Assembly (NCBI GenBank): GCA_002794775.1
Contig: NBAY01000007.1
Location: 62,001 to 126,000 of the forward strand
From: Porodaedalea pini
Lineage: Eukaryota > Basidiomycota > Agaricomycetes > Hymenochaetales > Hymenochaetaceae
Direction: 5' to 3'
Length of the DNA: 64,000 nucleotides
Part shown: in pieces, positions 24,775 through 35,270 of the stretch
Layout: every line of letters begins with the position of its first letter
How positions within the stretch are numbered: position 1 is the first letter of the stretch
Translations under genes and position numbers: made by a program
The notes under the pieces: model-generated
Told to the model about the DNA's origin: nothing
Database searches by the model: none
The model's input: only the letters and a program-made list of their open reading frames with translations

Positions 24775-26478
24775 TGTTAGGGTCGGGCGAATATTCCAAT
24801 TCTTTAACCACAAAGAGGTTGCCTTCCGGACTGTATGGTCCTCTGAGTGGTGTATTACCGAGACGACTTTACTTATCTTCGACCGATCCCGTAACCAGCT
24901 TCTCCTTCGCTGCCCTTATCAGGTGGAACCTGAGGTTGGTATTGAAAGCACTTAGTTACAGCAGATAGGGGAGGTAATGCCCTAGAGGGTCGAAAGACGT
25001 TTGGTTATGCTGCGATGTTGTCTAGGAGGCAAACTGCAAGGCTTGGCGTAGCCGAGATGCACTCAACCAGACTTGGTTCTGTGGACAATGAGAGGAACCT
25101 TCTAAGTGTGGCGTAGCCGAGGGTCTACTCAATCAAAGTCAATCCTTATTCAACTTGGGACAAATCCTCAACCCAGTATGGGGCGGACTCGTTATTCAAC
25201 CAAGGAGGATATTACACAGTGGTAGTTATAGATGTAGAGGTAGGGGTAAGAAGTAGCAGTGTTCTGTAACCTTCTGAAAACCTTGAAAATAAAGCGATAG
25301 AGAATGGGGATCTGGGGTGCTAGTTACTCGGCCTTATATAGCCTACTGAATTTCTAATTTCTTTACGTTCTGTCCAACCAGATGCCCTTCCGTCTCCTTC
25401 CTATGTTTCAGGTGACCGCAGCACTTGACTGCTGCGGTGGGGATGTATGCACATGTACTCCATCCAATGGTTTTCTTGCATTCTGCAATTTAGACTGCGG
25501 TGTGAGTCACGTGATGTCATGACCCGCGCGCTCGGGTGAGTACATCACTGATTTGGTTTAATTAACTTCCTGCTTCTCCCGTGTGCTTCTATATCGGGGC
25601 TTTACTTCCCTGCTTCTCGAAGCGTCTTCCTTGGTTGTGGCACTGTCTAGCCTATCGGGTTGCATTGCTGCGCTTGGGTGTTCATTCCTCCCATTCAAAT
25701 CCATTGGGGATAACCATGTGGGCCCATGGGTTATTCTTGGATCGCCATTCAGTGTCAGGTCCACTCGGTGATAGGGCTGCTCCGCCGAGACATGTCTCCA
25801 TTGTAAACGGTGGGTCATGTGGTCCTAGGGCTAGAGTAATCTTGAATGTTCGTCTTCGTGACACGTGCTCGAATTCGTATAGCGTAATCGTGCCTTGATG
25901 CTTTATGTCCCTGAGGTATGCCCAACAGTGCTTGAGTGCTGTCGTTATATGTATTGGTATGTCATTCCCTTGTACTGGACTCGGGGTAGGTATTCGTATG
26001 ATCATCTTGCAGTTCCTGCATTCTTCATGTGGCTCCTTATTGTATTGGATGACTGTATCCCATTTGTAGTTCTCCATGCCACGTTCTTCTTTACTGATGT
26101 GGACTTTATATGTCTTGGCATCTCGATAGTAGATTGCCTGTCCTGTTTCAAAGTATGGGGATTGGCCTTCCCACTTGTGTGCTCGTAATGTGACGTCCTG
26201 GTCCATTAATCCTATTGTCTTCAGGAGTTCTGGGACCTTCTGTGCTACGTTCTGTAGTAGCATGCACTTGGTGCATTGGGGATCAACCTCCATTGGTTGT
26301 CCTTTGCTTTCTTGACGTTTGTGTGCCATGTCACAAGGTGTGACAGTATAGTATGAATGTGACTGACGGATTTTTGCCTGGGCAAGTATCCGTCAAGATC
26401 AGGTGACCACGTAATCGTGTATGGTCGACAATGATCTGCCTTGATCGACGTTTCCAAATGTGCAAAAATTTCCTTTCA
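24775..26478. mobile_element. 1.7-kb unclassified insert in G1 pol
   Basis: Comparison with the intact G2 pol shows foreign sequence between two copies of cctcc (24770-24774 and 26479-26483). The insert begins TGTTAGGG and ends TTTCA, so it has TG...CA ends and a 5-bp duplication, as a solo LTR would. An 8-bp duplication (tcacctcc) with different ends is also possible. It carries a TATA-like ttatatag near 25334 on the plus strand and a 215-codon minus-strand ORF (25682-26329). Near its right end (26363-26395) is an imperfect palindrome that also occurs in the copia LTR at 52340-52372. No RT, integrase or transposase motif is seen. Confidence 0.6.
25682..26329 (-). CDS. Hypothetical 215-residue protein in the insert
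   Basis: Starts MAHKRQESKGQPMEVD and ends NGFEWEE. It has a CTKC pair near residue 19 and an ECRNCK pair near residue 102, which could form a metal site, and is otherwise not recognised. The start lies about 150 bases inside the insert edge, just after the shared palindrome. It is either a gene carried by the element or a chance frame in an LTR. No function is assigned. Confidence 0.35.
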   Translation of the reverse strand: MAHKRQESKGQPMEVDPQCTKCMLLQNVAQKVPELLKTIGLMDQDVTLRAHKWEGQSPYFETGQAIYYRDAKTYKVHISKEERGMENYKWDTVIQYNKEPHEECRNCKMIIRIPTPSPVQGNDIPIHITTALKHCWAYLRDIKHQGTITLYEFEHVSRRRTFKITLALGPHDPPFTMETCLGGAALSPSGPDTEWRSKNNPWAHMVIPNGFEWEE

Positions 26479-28479
26479 CCTCCAGTCCTAGCCATCGCCA
26501 ACGACGAGGGTCCTTTCTGCGTAGAGGCGGACTCGTCAAACTTTGCACTCGGCGGCGTGTTGTTGCAGAAGCAGGAAGGAAAGTGGAGGGTGATCGCCTA
26601 CAGGTCAGAGGCACTCGAACCAGCGGAACGAAACTACGAGATCTACGACAAGGAGATGCTCGCGATCGTTTCGGCGCTCAAGGAGTGGCGACAATACCTC
26701 CTCGGCGCTCACCACAAGATCAAAATCTGGTCCGACCATGCCAACCTTACCTACTTCAGGTCAGCGCAGAAGCTGAGCTATCGTCAAGCTCGTTGGCGGA
26801 CCGAACTTGAAGAATTCGACTTCCACCTCAAACACAAGTCGGGGAAGACGATGGGCAAGGCCGACCTGCTGTCGCGCATGGCGGGCTACGATCAGGGCAA
26901 GGATGACAATGACAGTGTCGTGTTCATCAAGGAGAAATGGCTGAACCGTGGGGTGGTAAGGACGTCACGTGATGAAATGTTGGAACGAGTGGGTGAGGCG
27001 CAGAGAGCGCAAGACGAGTCGGAGAGGCCGACAAATATGGTGAAGGTCGACGGGTTGTGGCGGATGAAAGGCAAGGTATACGTACCGTCGACGATGAAGG
27101 AAGCGGTATTGCGGGAGTGCCACGACTCGACCCTGGCAGGACATCCTGGATCGTCGAAGACGGTCGAACTGGTACGTTGAGACTTCTGGTGGGCGTCGAT
27201 GTTCTCCGATGTCCGAACATATGTCCGAGGATGTGACCGTTGCCAACGGACGAAAGCCTTAAGAACGTCGAGGTCGAGACCGCTTCATCCAAACGCGACC
27301 CCTGAAGGTCCCTGGGAGATCGTCACGGTCAAGCTAATCAGAGAGCTCCCGGACTCTAAGGGACACAATGCGATCTGCGTCTTTGTGGACAGATTCTCAA
27401 AACAGATGCATGCAATCCCGACGACGACAAAACTATCAGCGGAAGGCATCGCTCAGTTGTACCGCGACCACGTCTTCCACCTCCATGGCTTACCGAAGAA
27501 AATCATCCATGACCGAGGCACACAGTTCGACGCGTCGATGATGAAGGAGCTGTACAAACTCCTACACATCAAAGGCAACCCGTCAACGGCGTATCACCCA
27601 CAGACAGATGGTCAGATGGAACGCGTTAACCAAGAGCTTGAACAGTATCTTAGGCTCTTCGTGAACCATCGGCAATCGGACTGGAAGGACTGGCTCCCCC
27701 TCACAGAGTTCGCGTACAATAACCGTGAGCACTCGGCAACGAAGATGTCCCCTTTCTACGCGAACACAGGACGTCACCCCTTGAGCTTTGACACGACACG
27801 AACCTCGTCTGCCAACATGTCGGCAGAAGAATTCGCGAAGCACATAAAGGAGACTCATCGTGTCGCAAAAGACAACCTGGTCAAGGCGGCGGACGACATG
27901 AAACGCTACCATGACCGAACAGCAGGGATTTCGGTTGAGTACAAAGCCGGAGACAAGGCTTTCCTTGACGGACGAAACATCAGCACGGATTCGCCTACAA
28001 AGAAACTCGCTGACAAATGGTATGGGCCCTTCGAAATCGTCGACAAGGTGGGAGCAAGTGCGTACAAGCTCAAACTCCCAAAGCGATGGAAAAAGGTCCA
28101 CCCAGTCTTCAATGAGGCCCTGCTAAAGCCTGCCGTTGAACCGTCCTTCGAGAGCCAAAAGCAACCAGCACTGCCGCCACCGGACATCGTCAACAACGAG
28201 GAGGAGTACGAGATCGAGGAGGTTCTAGACTCACGTCTGCACCGAGGTAAATTACAATACCTCGTCAAGTGGGTCGGGTACAACGAACCGACCTGGCAAC
28301 CAGAGAAGGACTTTGGCGAGAACGCAAAGGAGGCGATCGCTGAGTTTTACCTCAAACACCCCGGTGCTCCTCGCAAACTCGACATCCCTCGCTCACGACT
28401 CCGCCCACTCTTCGTCAACACCGAGCCAGACGACCGCGATCTTGGTTGGTCGGGACGCCCAACCTTGAAGGGGGGGTAA

Positions 28480-28868
28480 TGTCAGAACTTGAACTTTTAC
28501 CTTTTCTTTATTTCCCCTTTTCCTTTTCCTTTTCTTTTAATCACTTCCCACACTCCCTTCATATAACCTTCATTCGTTCCATTCCCACTCATTATGTAAT
28601 GTTAGGTAATATAGTCTCACGGTCGTCGCTATATAAGGTCTCAGGAATTGCATGAACTCCTTGTTCTGCTTTTCCTCTTACCTCCGCGACGACCTAGGTG
28701 AGACTCGTCCCCCTTGTATTAGTCTAGTCTTGTATTAATCCTCTTACCTCCGTGATGACCTAGTCTGAGTACAGCGTGTCCCGAGTCCCGCTCGAGTATA
28801 GCACATCTCAATCGACAGTCAGCCGAGGCCTGCCCAGTCCGAGTCGTCTCCCGGACTCCCGCCTAACA
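28480..28868 (+). repeat. G1 3' LTR (389 bp)
   Basis: Same length as the 5' LTR, with about three substitutions clustered in one ctccRYgaYgacc stretch. Its last two bases (ca) are the first two of the G2 target duplication catac. Confidence 0.93.
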
Positions 28869-28871
28869 TAC

Positions 28872-29284
28872 TGTTAGAACCTGAACTTTCACCTTTTCCT
28901 TTATTTTCCCTTTTACCATTTCCTTTATTATATTCGTCCTTTTCATTATATTTACCCATCTTACACAATCATTCCCACACTACCTTCATTCGTTCCATTC
29001 CCACTCGTTATGTAATGTTAGGTAATATAGTCTCACGGTCGTCGCTATATAAGGTCTCAGGAATCGCATGAACTCCTTGTTCTGCTTTTCCTCTTACCTC
29101 CGCGACGACCTAGGTGAGACTCGTTCCCCTTGTATTAGTTTAGACTTGTATTAATCCTCTTACCTCCGCGACGACCTAGCCTGAGTAAGCGTGTCCCGAG
29201 TCTACGCTCGAGTATAGCACGTCCCAGACGACAGTCAGCCGAGGCCTGCCCAGTCCGAGTCGTCTCCCAGGCTCCCGCCTAACA
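28872..29284 (+). repeat. G2 5' LTR (413 bp)
   Basis: Begins TGTTAGAACC and ends CCTAACA. The TATA box at 29046-29053 is followed by GTTCTGCTTTT at 29079-29089, complementary to 29286-29296. Confidence 0.93.
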
Positions 29285-29285
29285 T

Positions 29286-29296
29286 AAAAGCAGAAC
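29286..29296 (+). promoter_or_regulatory. G2 primer-binding site (self-priming type)
   Basis: AAAAGCAGAAC, one base after the LTR and exactly complementary to the predicted RNA 5' end at 29079-29089. The same pairing is kept in G1 although the LTRs have diverged strongly elsewhere. Confidence 0.6.
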
Positions 29297-29476
29297 CTCA
29301 CCCAGGCTCATCCCCAGCGTAAGTTGTCGCTGTCGACTCGCCTTCACTCGGTCTAGAGGAGCGCTCCCCTCGACGGACTTGACGTGTAAACCCCCTAAAC
29401 GACAACCCTCAACCCTGCCCGGACGTTTTCGGACGTTCGTGTATTACGTAAATATATCAACCGACATCTCCCGACC

Positions 29477-29994
29477 CTGGCTCTACGAATTAGCCTCTGG
29501 TGGAGCACGCACCTAACGTGGACGTGGGTAACAAGACAAGTCCAAACTTCGACGACAATCTCGTTTGTAATCTCACTCGGATCCTACCGCCTCGTCATCA
29601 ACTTCGCTGACGAACCCGCTCAACGTTGGCGTAACCCCGGATCGAACGCGCAACCGATCCCTGTCCCTCCGCCAACGTCAAGATAGATCTCACCGACGAA
29701 CAGCAATGGGCCCTTCCTGCTTCAGCCCGTTGGGATCCAGACCGACCAGGCTACGTCGCGACCAATAATAGCGGCGTCACTCACGACATCTGGTGGAGTG
29801 AAATCTGGCGCAGCTGGTATTCATCAGACGAACGAGGGAGGAGAGCAAGGTGGCCCCCAGCCGCTCCGTCGTCACCTGCACCGTCAACGTCTACGGTCAA
29901 CCTACCACCGACCCCAGGTCCTTACCGCGAAACCAACAGAGACCCCTCACCGCCGACTCCTCCAGAACCTTCGACACCCGCACCCGAACCCGCG
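29477..29994 (+). other. Proposed non-AUG-initiated Gag N-terminal extension with a 56-nt intron
   Basis: From CTG 29477 (context acc-CTG-g) a frame runs to 29630, phase 1. A gtaac...atag intron (29631-29686) follows, and the frame resumes at 29687 and enters gag at AUG 29995 with no stop. The extension is 154 codons. The same frame is found in G1 with many synonymous codon differences, for example Ser TCC versus AGC, His CAT versus CAC and Leu CTG versus CTA. Conserved motifs: SLWW, HLTWTWVT, YVA, VTH, WWS, WYS. The only ATG in the G2 leader (29705) is out of frame with a short ORF. The true start codon could also lie somewhat upstream of 29477. Confidence 0.5.
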
Positions 29995-31074
29995 ATGTCA
30001 GCAGAAGGTTTCAGCCAACAGCAAATGGCGCAGATCGCGGCCATCGTTGCGAATGCCTTCGCCCATCAGGCGAACAACGCCCCAGCACCGGTCGCGGCCG
30101 CTAACCCCCCGACCCCCAACATAGATGTCGCCCGGCCACGAGAATTCACTGGTGGCGACGATTACCTCGACTTCAGACGTGAAGTCCTCCTTTTTGTATC
30201 CGCAAATCCAAGTCAATACCCTACGTCAGAGAGTAAGATTTATGTAGCTCTCTCCTACCTGAAGGGTGGTAATGCGGCAACGTGGGCGCAGAACTACGTC
30301 GAGGAGTCGACAACGTCGGGGATCGTCACCTTCACCGACAGCTGGGAAAGATTCCAGGAACGACTCGACGCCTCGTTCGACGACCCGAATCGCAAGGAGA
30401 AAGCGCTGAAGGATTTCCGAGATAAGGTTCAGAAGGACCTAACCGCGGACGAGTTCTTCCAGAAGTTCGACGTGATAATTAAGCGCGCTGAGTTGAAAGA
30501 CGACAGCGTCATCTGCGATCGCCTCAAGCGGGCGATGAACATCGAGGTGGTCCGTGGAGTGCTAAGGTCGACGCCAGTCCCAACGAAATACGAGGATTGG
30601 AAGAACAAGGCGATTGAAATAGACCGCGGCGAACAGCAGATTCGCGCTATCCAACGAGGACGCGCCTTTCTTCCCCCTCCTCGCCTACCACAACAAGCAC
30701 CCCCAGCTCGCCGTCAGGTAGCGGCCCCTCACGTCGACAGACGCGATGCGACCGGCGTCACCTTTGGAGGCGCTGGTCAACCGATGGACGTCTCGATGAA
30801 CGAGGCACAACGACGACGTGCGTGCTGGATCTGTGGTGGGCTGGGCCACTTTAAAGACAAGTGCCCACAGGCGAAACCGATCATCCAGCGCATGCTGGAA
30901 CTGATGGCGCCAGGCGAACGTCGTGTTCTCGCCGACGAGCTCGGAGCGATGAAGGAGTCGGCCTTCGAGGAAGTCGTAGACACTCGGAGGTCGACGGTGG
31001 AGGACTATGTGGAGGAAGAAGGCGATAACGAAGAGGTCGTCGACTCGCAGGGTTTTGCGAATGGTCAGGCGTAG
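29995..31074 (+). CDS. gag: G2 Gag (capsid/nucleocapsid)
   Basis: 359 residues from AUG 29995 (MSAEGFSQQQ). The middle (about residues 45-240) is a retrotransposon Gag capsid-like helical region with REFTGGDDYLDF and the WAQNYV/FQERLDASF block. One CCHC knuckle (CWICGGLGHFKDKC) lies near residue 277. The acidic tail ends at TAG 31072-31074. The pol frame overlaps it by -1. Gag packages element RNA in a cytoplasmic particle. Upstream coding sequence suggests that a longer form may exist. Confidence 0.9.
   Translation: MSAEGFSQQQMAQIAAIVANAFAHQANNAPAPVAAANPPTPNIDVARPREFTGGDDYLDFRREVLLFVSANPSQYPTSESKIYVALSYLKGGNAATWAQNYVEESTTSGIVTFTDSWERFQERLDASFDDPNRKEKALKDFRDKVQKDLTADEFFQKFDVIIKRAELKDDSVICDRLKRAMNIEVVRGVLRSTPVPTKYEDWKNKAIEIDRGEQQIRAIQRGRAFLPPPRLPQQAPPARRQVAAPHVDRRDATGVTFGGAGQPMDVSMNEAQRRRACWICGGLGHFKDKCPQAKPIIQRMLELMAPGERRVLADELGAMKESAFEEVVDTRRSTVEDYVEEEGDNEEVVDSQGFANGQA
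31050..31056 (+). promoter_or_regulatory. -1 ribosomal frameshift heptamer between gag and pol
   Basis: GGGTTTT, read NNG GGT TTT in the gag frame, fits X-XXY-YYZ. It lies 15 nt before the gag stop. After a -1 slip the frame is open straight into pol. G1 has GGATTTT at the same place and phase (23120-23126). Confidence 0.65.
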
Positions 31075-34000
31075 CCATCGGGGCGACTGACCGAGAAGAA
31101 CAAGAGACTTCGAATCCGGATCTGCTAAAATATAACCAACCGTTTGTACAATACGTAGATGCGAACAACATCGATGGTTTTCCCGATTACGAAGTCTCCA
31201 CCGGTGTGAACAAGAATGAAGAGTATGAACAACTGGTCATGAGAGGAACTGGCGGACGCCAGCTGGACCTTCTCCTGACCGTCGAGCATGAAATAGCTGG
31301 TGAGGCGAGAGAGGTAGATGCGCATGCCCTTGTGGATTCGGGATGCACGGGATCCTGCATCGACGCCAGGTTCGTCGAGAGGTACGGGTTGGAAACGAAA
31401 CGCTACATTCGACCCCTCGCGGTGCTGAACGCCGATGGCACGCACAATGAGGCTGGATTGATCGAGGAGTACGTTGACGTCGAACTCATGATCGGCCGTC
31501 ATCGGGAGAAGATCGTCCTCGCAGTAACGTCCCTAGCGTCATCGAACATCTTCCTGGGGTACGACTGGCTTCGACGTCACAATCCGGAGGTCGACTGGAA
31601 AACGGGCTCGATCGAATTCACCCGCTGTCCAGAAGAATGTGCGATCGAGAGGGAGCAGGTGGAGGACCTAGGCGAGGTGAAGAAGGTGGTGGAGCAGATG
31701 AGGAGGGTGAGTGAGATGCGAATGGACAAGACGTCCTGGCCCGCATACCTCAACGACTACGCCGACGTTTTCAGCGAAAAAGGTTTCGAGAAGCTGCCGG
31801 AACACCGACCCTGGGACCATGTCATCGACTTGAAGCCCGACTTCAAACCGAGCGACTGTAAGATCTACCCGCTCACGCCGACTGAGCAACAGTCACTCAA
31901 GGACTTCCTTGATGAGAACCTGAAGTCGGGTCGCATTCGACGGTCGATATCGCCCATGGCGTCGCCCTTCTTCTTCATTAAGAAGGCTGACAAATCGCTA
32001 CGCCCGATCCAGGATTACCGTAAGCTCAATGACGGTACGATCAAGAACAAGTATCCCCTCCCTCTCATTGACGAACTCGTCGACAAGGTCAAGAAAGCGA
32101 AATACATCACTAAGCTTGACCTTCGCTGGGGGTACTACAATATCCGGATCCGCGAGGGTGACGAATGGAAAGCAGCATTTCGCACGAACATGGGCCTCTT
32201 CGAACCGACGGTCATGTTTTTTGGCCTTTGCAACGCGCCGGCCACGTTCCAGGCCTTTGTCAACCACATCTTTAAGGACCTAATCTACGCGAACTTGATC
32301 ATCGTATACCTCGACGACATCCTGATCCTCTCGGAAACCATTGAGGAGCATATCGACACGTCGAGGCACGTACTCCAGATCCTCCGAGAGAATGGCCTGT
32401 ACCTGAAGCCGGAGAAATGCGAGTTTGACGCCAAGGTCGTCAAATACCTCGGCCACATCATCGGCAATGGAGAGATCAGGGCTGACCCGGCAAAGACGGA
32501 GGCGATTGCGAACTGGCCAGTCCCACGGAACCTCAAGGAGCTGCAACAGTTCCTTGGCATGGGAAACTGGCTGAGACGGTTTATTAAGGACTACAGCAAG
32601 GTGGTCCGACCGTTGACGTCGTTAACGGGCAAGAAGGACTGGGTATGGGAGACCGAACAGCAGGAAGCGTTCGAGGAGCTGAGACGACGTCTCTGCTCAC
32701 CTCCAGTCCTAGCCATCGCCAATGACGAGGGTCCTTTCCGCGTAGAAGCGGACTCGTCGAACTTTGCGCTCGGTGGTGTGTTGTTGCAGAAGCAGGAAGG
32801 GAAGTGGAGGGTGATCGCCTACAGGTCAGAGGCACTTGAACCGGCGGAACGAAACTACGAGATCTACGACAAGGAGATGCTCGCGATCGTTTCGGCGCTC
32901 AAGGAGTGGCGGCAATACCTCCTTGGCGCTCGCCACAAAATTGAAATCTGGTCCGACCACGCCAACCTCACCTACTTCAGGTCAGCGCAGAAGCTGAGCT
33001 ATCGTCAAGCTCGCTGGCGAACCGAACTCGAGGAATTCGACTTCCACCTCGAACACAAGTCGGGGAAGACAATGGGCAAGGCCGACTTGCTGTCACGCAA
33101 GGCGGGCTATGATCAGGGCAAGGATGACAATGACGGTGTCGTGTTCATCAAGGAGAAATGGCTGAACCGTGGGGTGGTAAGGACGTCACGTGATGAAATG
33201 TTGGAACGAGTGGGTGAGGCGCAGAGAGCGCAAGACGAGTCGGAGAGGCCGACAAATATGGTGAAGGTCGACGGGTTGTGGCGGATGAAAGGCAAGGTGT
33301 ACGTGCCGTCGACGATGAAGGAAGCGGTATTGCGGGAGTACCACGACTCGACCCTGGCAGGACATCCTGGATCGTCGAAGACGGTCGAACTGGTACGTCG
33401 AGACTTCTGGTGGGTGTCAATGTTCTCCGATGTCCGAACATACGTCCGAGGATGCAACCGTTGCCAACGGACGAAAGCCTTAAGAACGTCGAGGTCGAGA
33501 CCGCTTCATCCTAACGCGATCCCTGAAGGTCCCTGGGAGATCGTCACGGTCGACCTAATCGGAGAACTCCCGGACTCTAAGGGACACAATGCAATCTGCG
33601 TCTTCGTGGACAGGTTCTCGAAACAGATGCATGCCATCCCGACGACGACGAAACTGTCAGCGGAAGGCATGGCTCAGTTATACCGAGACCACGTCTTCCG
33701 CCTCCATGGCCTACCAAAGAAGATCATCCACGACCGAGGCACACAGTTCGATGCGTCGATGATGAAGGAGCTATACAAACTCCTACACATCGAAGGCAAC
33801 CCGTCAACAGCATACCACCCACAAACGGACGGTCAGACGGAACGCGTCAATCAAGAGCTCGAACAGTACCTCCGGCTCTTCGTCGATCATCGGCAATTGG
33901 ACTGGAAGGACTGGCTCCCCCTCGCAGAGTTCGCCTACAACAACCGTGAACATTCAGCGACAAGGATGTCACCCTTCTACGCAAACACTGGACGTCACCC

Positions 34001-34282
34001 TATGAGCTTCGACACCGTACGAACTTCCTCTGCCAACATGTCGGCGGAAGAATTCGCCAAGCACATCAAGGAGACTCATCGCGTTGCTAAGGACAATCTA
34101 GTCAAGGCAGCAGAGGACATGAAGCGCTACCATGACCGGACAGCAGGAGCTTCGGTGGAGTACAAGGCTGGAGACAAAGTCTTCCTTGACGGGCGAAACA
34201 TCAGTACGGACTCGCCGACGAAGAAACTCGCAGACAAATGGTACGGCCCCTTTGACATCGTCGACAAGGTAGGAGCGAGCGC

Positions 34283-35270
34283 TGAAAGGTGACGGTACAG
34301 TCTACTGGCAGACTCGGACCTGGTTGAGTTCGGCCACTGGGGGTTCACTCTAATGTGTCTGATGGAGGGGATAGTGTCAGGAAGTGTGGGGAAGTGTAGG
34401 GGAATACTCGGGGCTAGGTGTCGACTCAAGGACGCGAGTACAAAGGACGACCAGCAAAACGTGCCTAAATGTGGTCGGAGAACAAAGAGTGACTACGATC
34501 TTGACAACCCGGGCTCGGAAACTTGCCAGTGAAGACAGTAATCGAAACGATTCGTCGAGAAGATTCTGAATCTGAAAAGATCTCGAGATGCGGTGCAGAA
34601 TTGACGGAGATATGGCAGTTGCACTGGTTGCGGCTGGCGGAACGCACGGAACTCCCGGAACCAAAAGCTATTTTCGTAGCTCTATGACGCGGGCTCGGAA
34701 TCGTGCAAGAAAAGACAGTATTCGAAAGCGATTTCCGACGAGATTAAGAATCTGAAGAGAGCTCGGGAAACGGATAAGAACTGAGGGCGATATAGCGAAA
34801 GCAAGATTTGGCCGAAAACGGGACTCGAGACGGAATGGACGGAACGACACTGAACGGCGACGGAGACGAGAACTAAAGACTGGGGCTGACTCAGGGGAAC
34901 TAAACTTGTATTTTTGAGACATTTACATGAGTGTTTAAATAACCAACAGAGGGTTGAGCCTCTGAGCGGCGTACAAAGGACACAAAGACAGACCGGAGGC
35001 TCTAGCCAAACAACACCAAATAGCCGGAACTCGGAGCCGTAACTTGAGAACATGAGTAATTAAGCTTCGGGAGGCTCGGAACAATACCAGATGTGACCCA
35101 AAACGGACTTCGGTGGCTCACCGGTGCAGAACCAAGCTGTATGCGTCGAGTTAATACTGCCAAACACTGAAACTGTCCTGAAATGCGTCAGGGATACTTG
35201 TTAGACTGTCCTGAGTCGAGTCGAACCTAATAGAGCCGATTCTGAGGCCAGCGGCATCAGGATCTCCACA
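34283..35270 (-). repeat. LTR of gag-only element (3' copy in element orientation, 988 bp)
   Basis: Matches 37354-38341. The gag-like ORF ends inside it at 35151. Confidence 0.92.

Larger units (their letters stand above)
23120..28479 (+). pseudogene. G1 pol (interrupted)
   Basis: The pol frame is the -1 frame of gag and is open from the heptamer GGATTTT (23120-23126). Protease DSGCTGSC lies near 23407, and RT with YLDDILI near 24377. The frame is cut at 24774 by the 1.7-kb insert and resumes at 26484 with RNase H (EADSSNFALGG). TGA at 27178-27180 replaces CGA in the integrase zinc finger region (VRRDFWW in G2). The first catalytic Asp of integrase is AAG (Lys, 27331-27333) where G2 has GAC. 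The frame ends with a chromodomain (YEIEEVLDSRLHRGKLQYLVKW) at about 28207-28370 and stops at 28477-28479, next to the LTR. G1 cannot encode a working Pol. Confidence 0.9.
20966..28868 (+). mobile_element. Ty3/gypsy chromovirus G1 (degraded, interrupted by a 1.7-kb insert)
   Basis: LTRs of 389 bp lie at 20966-21354 and 28480-28868. They start TGTCAG, end CTAACA and differ at about 3 positions by eye. Between them are gag, then pol in the order protease, RT, RNase H, integrase, chromodomain. A polypurine run (28468-28476) precedes the 3' LTR. The left target copy taccc is at 20961-20965. Its partner is not next to the right end but at 39179-39183, because G2 inserted at the right end of G1. 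Defects: TGA in gag (22485-22487), TGA in pol (27178-27180), integrase first Asp replaced, a 1-nt indel in the leader frame, and the insert 24775-26478. Without the insert the length is about 6.19 kb. Confidence 0.93.

Noticed and set aside
25040..25135. Two tggcgtagccgag sequences in the G1 insert, resembling a Pol III A box
   Set aside because: No matching B box nearby; more likely a short direct repeat in the insert.
28407..28868. Reading the direct repeats at 20966, 28480, 28872 and 38764 as one tandem array or a single large element
   Set aside because: Two LTR types (389 and 413 bp) with separate, consistent target duplications show two independent elements.
34283..35270. Several 60-120-codon ORFs in the LTRs of the gag-only element, repeated in both copies
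   Set aside because: They are conserved only because the LTRs are nearly identical; no codon-level evidence of selection.
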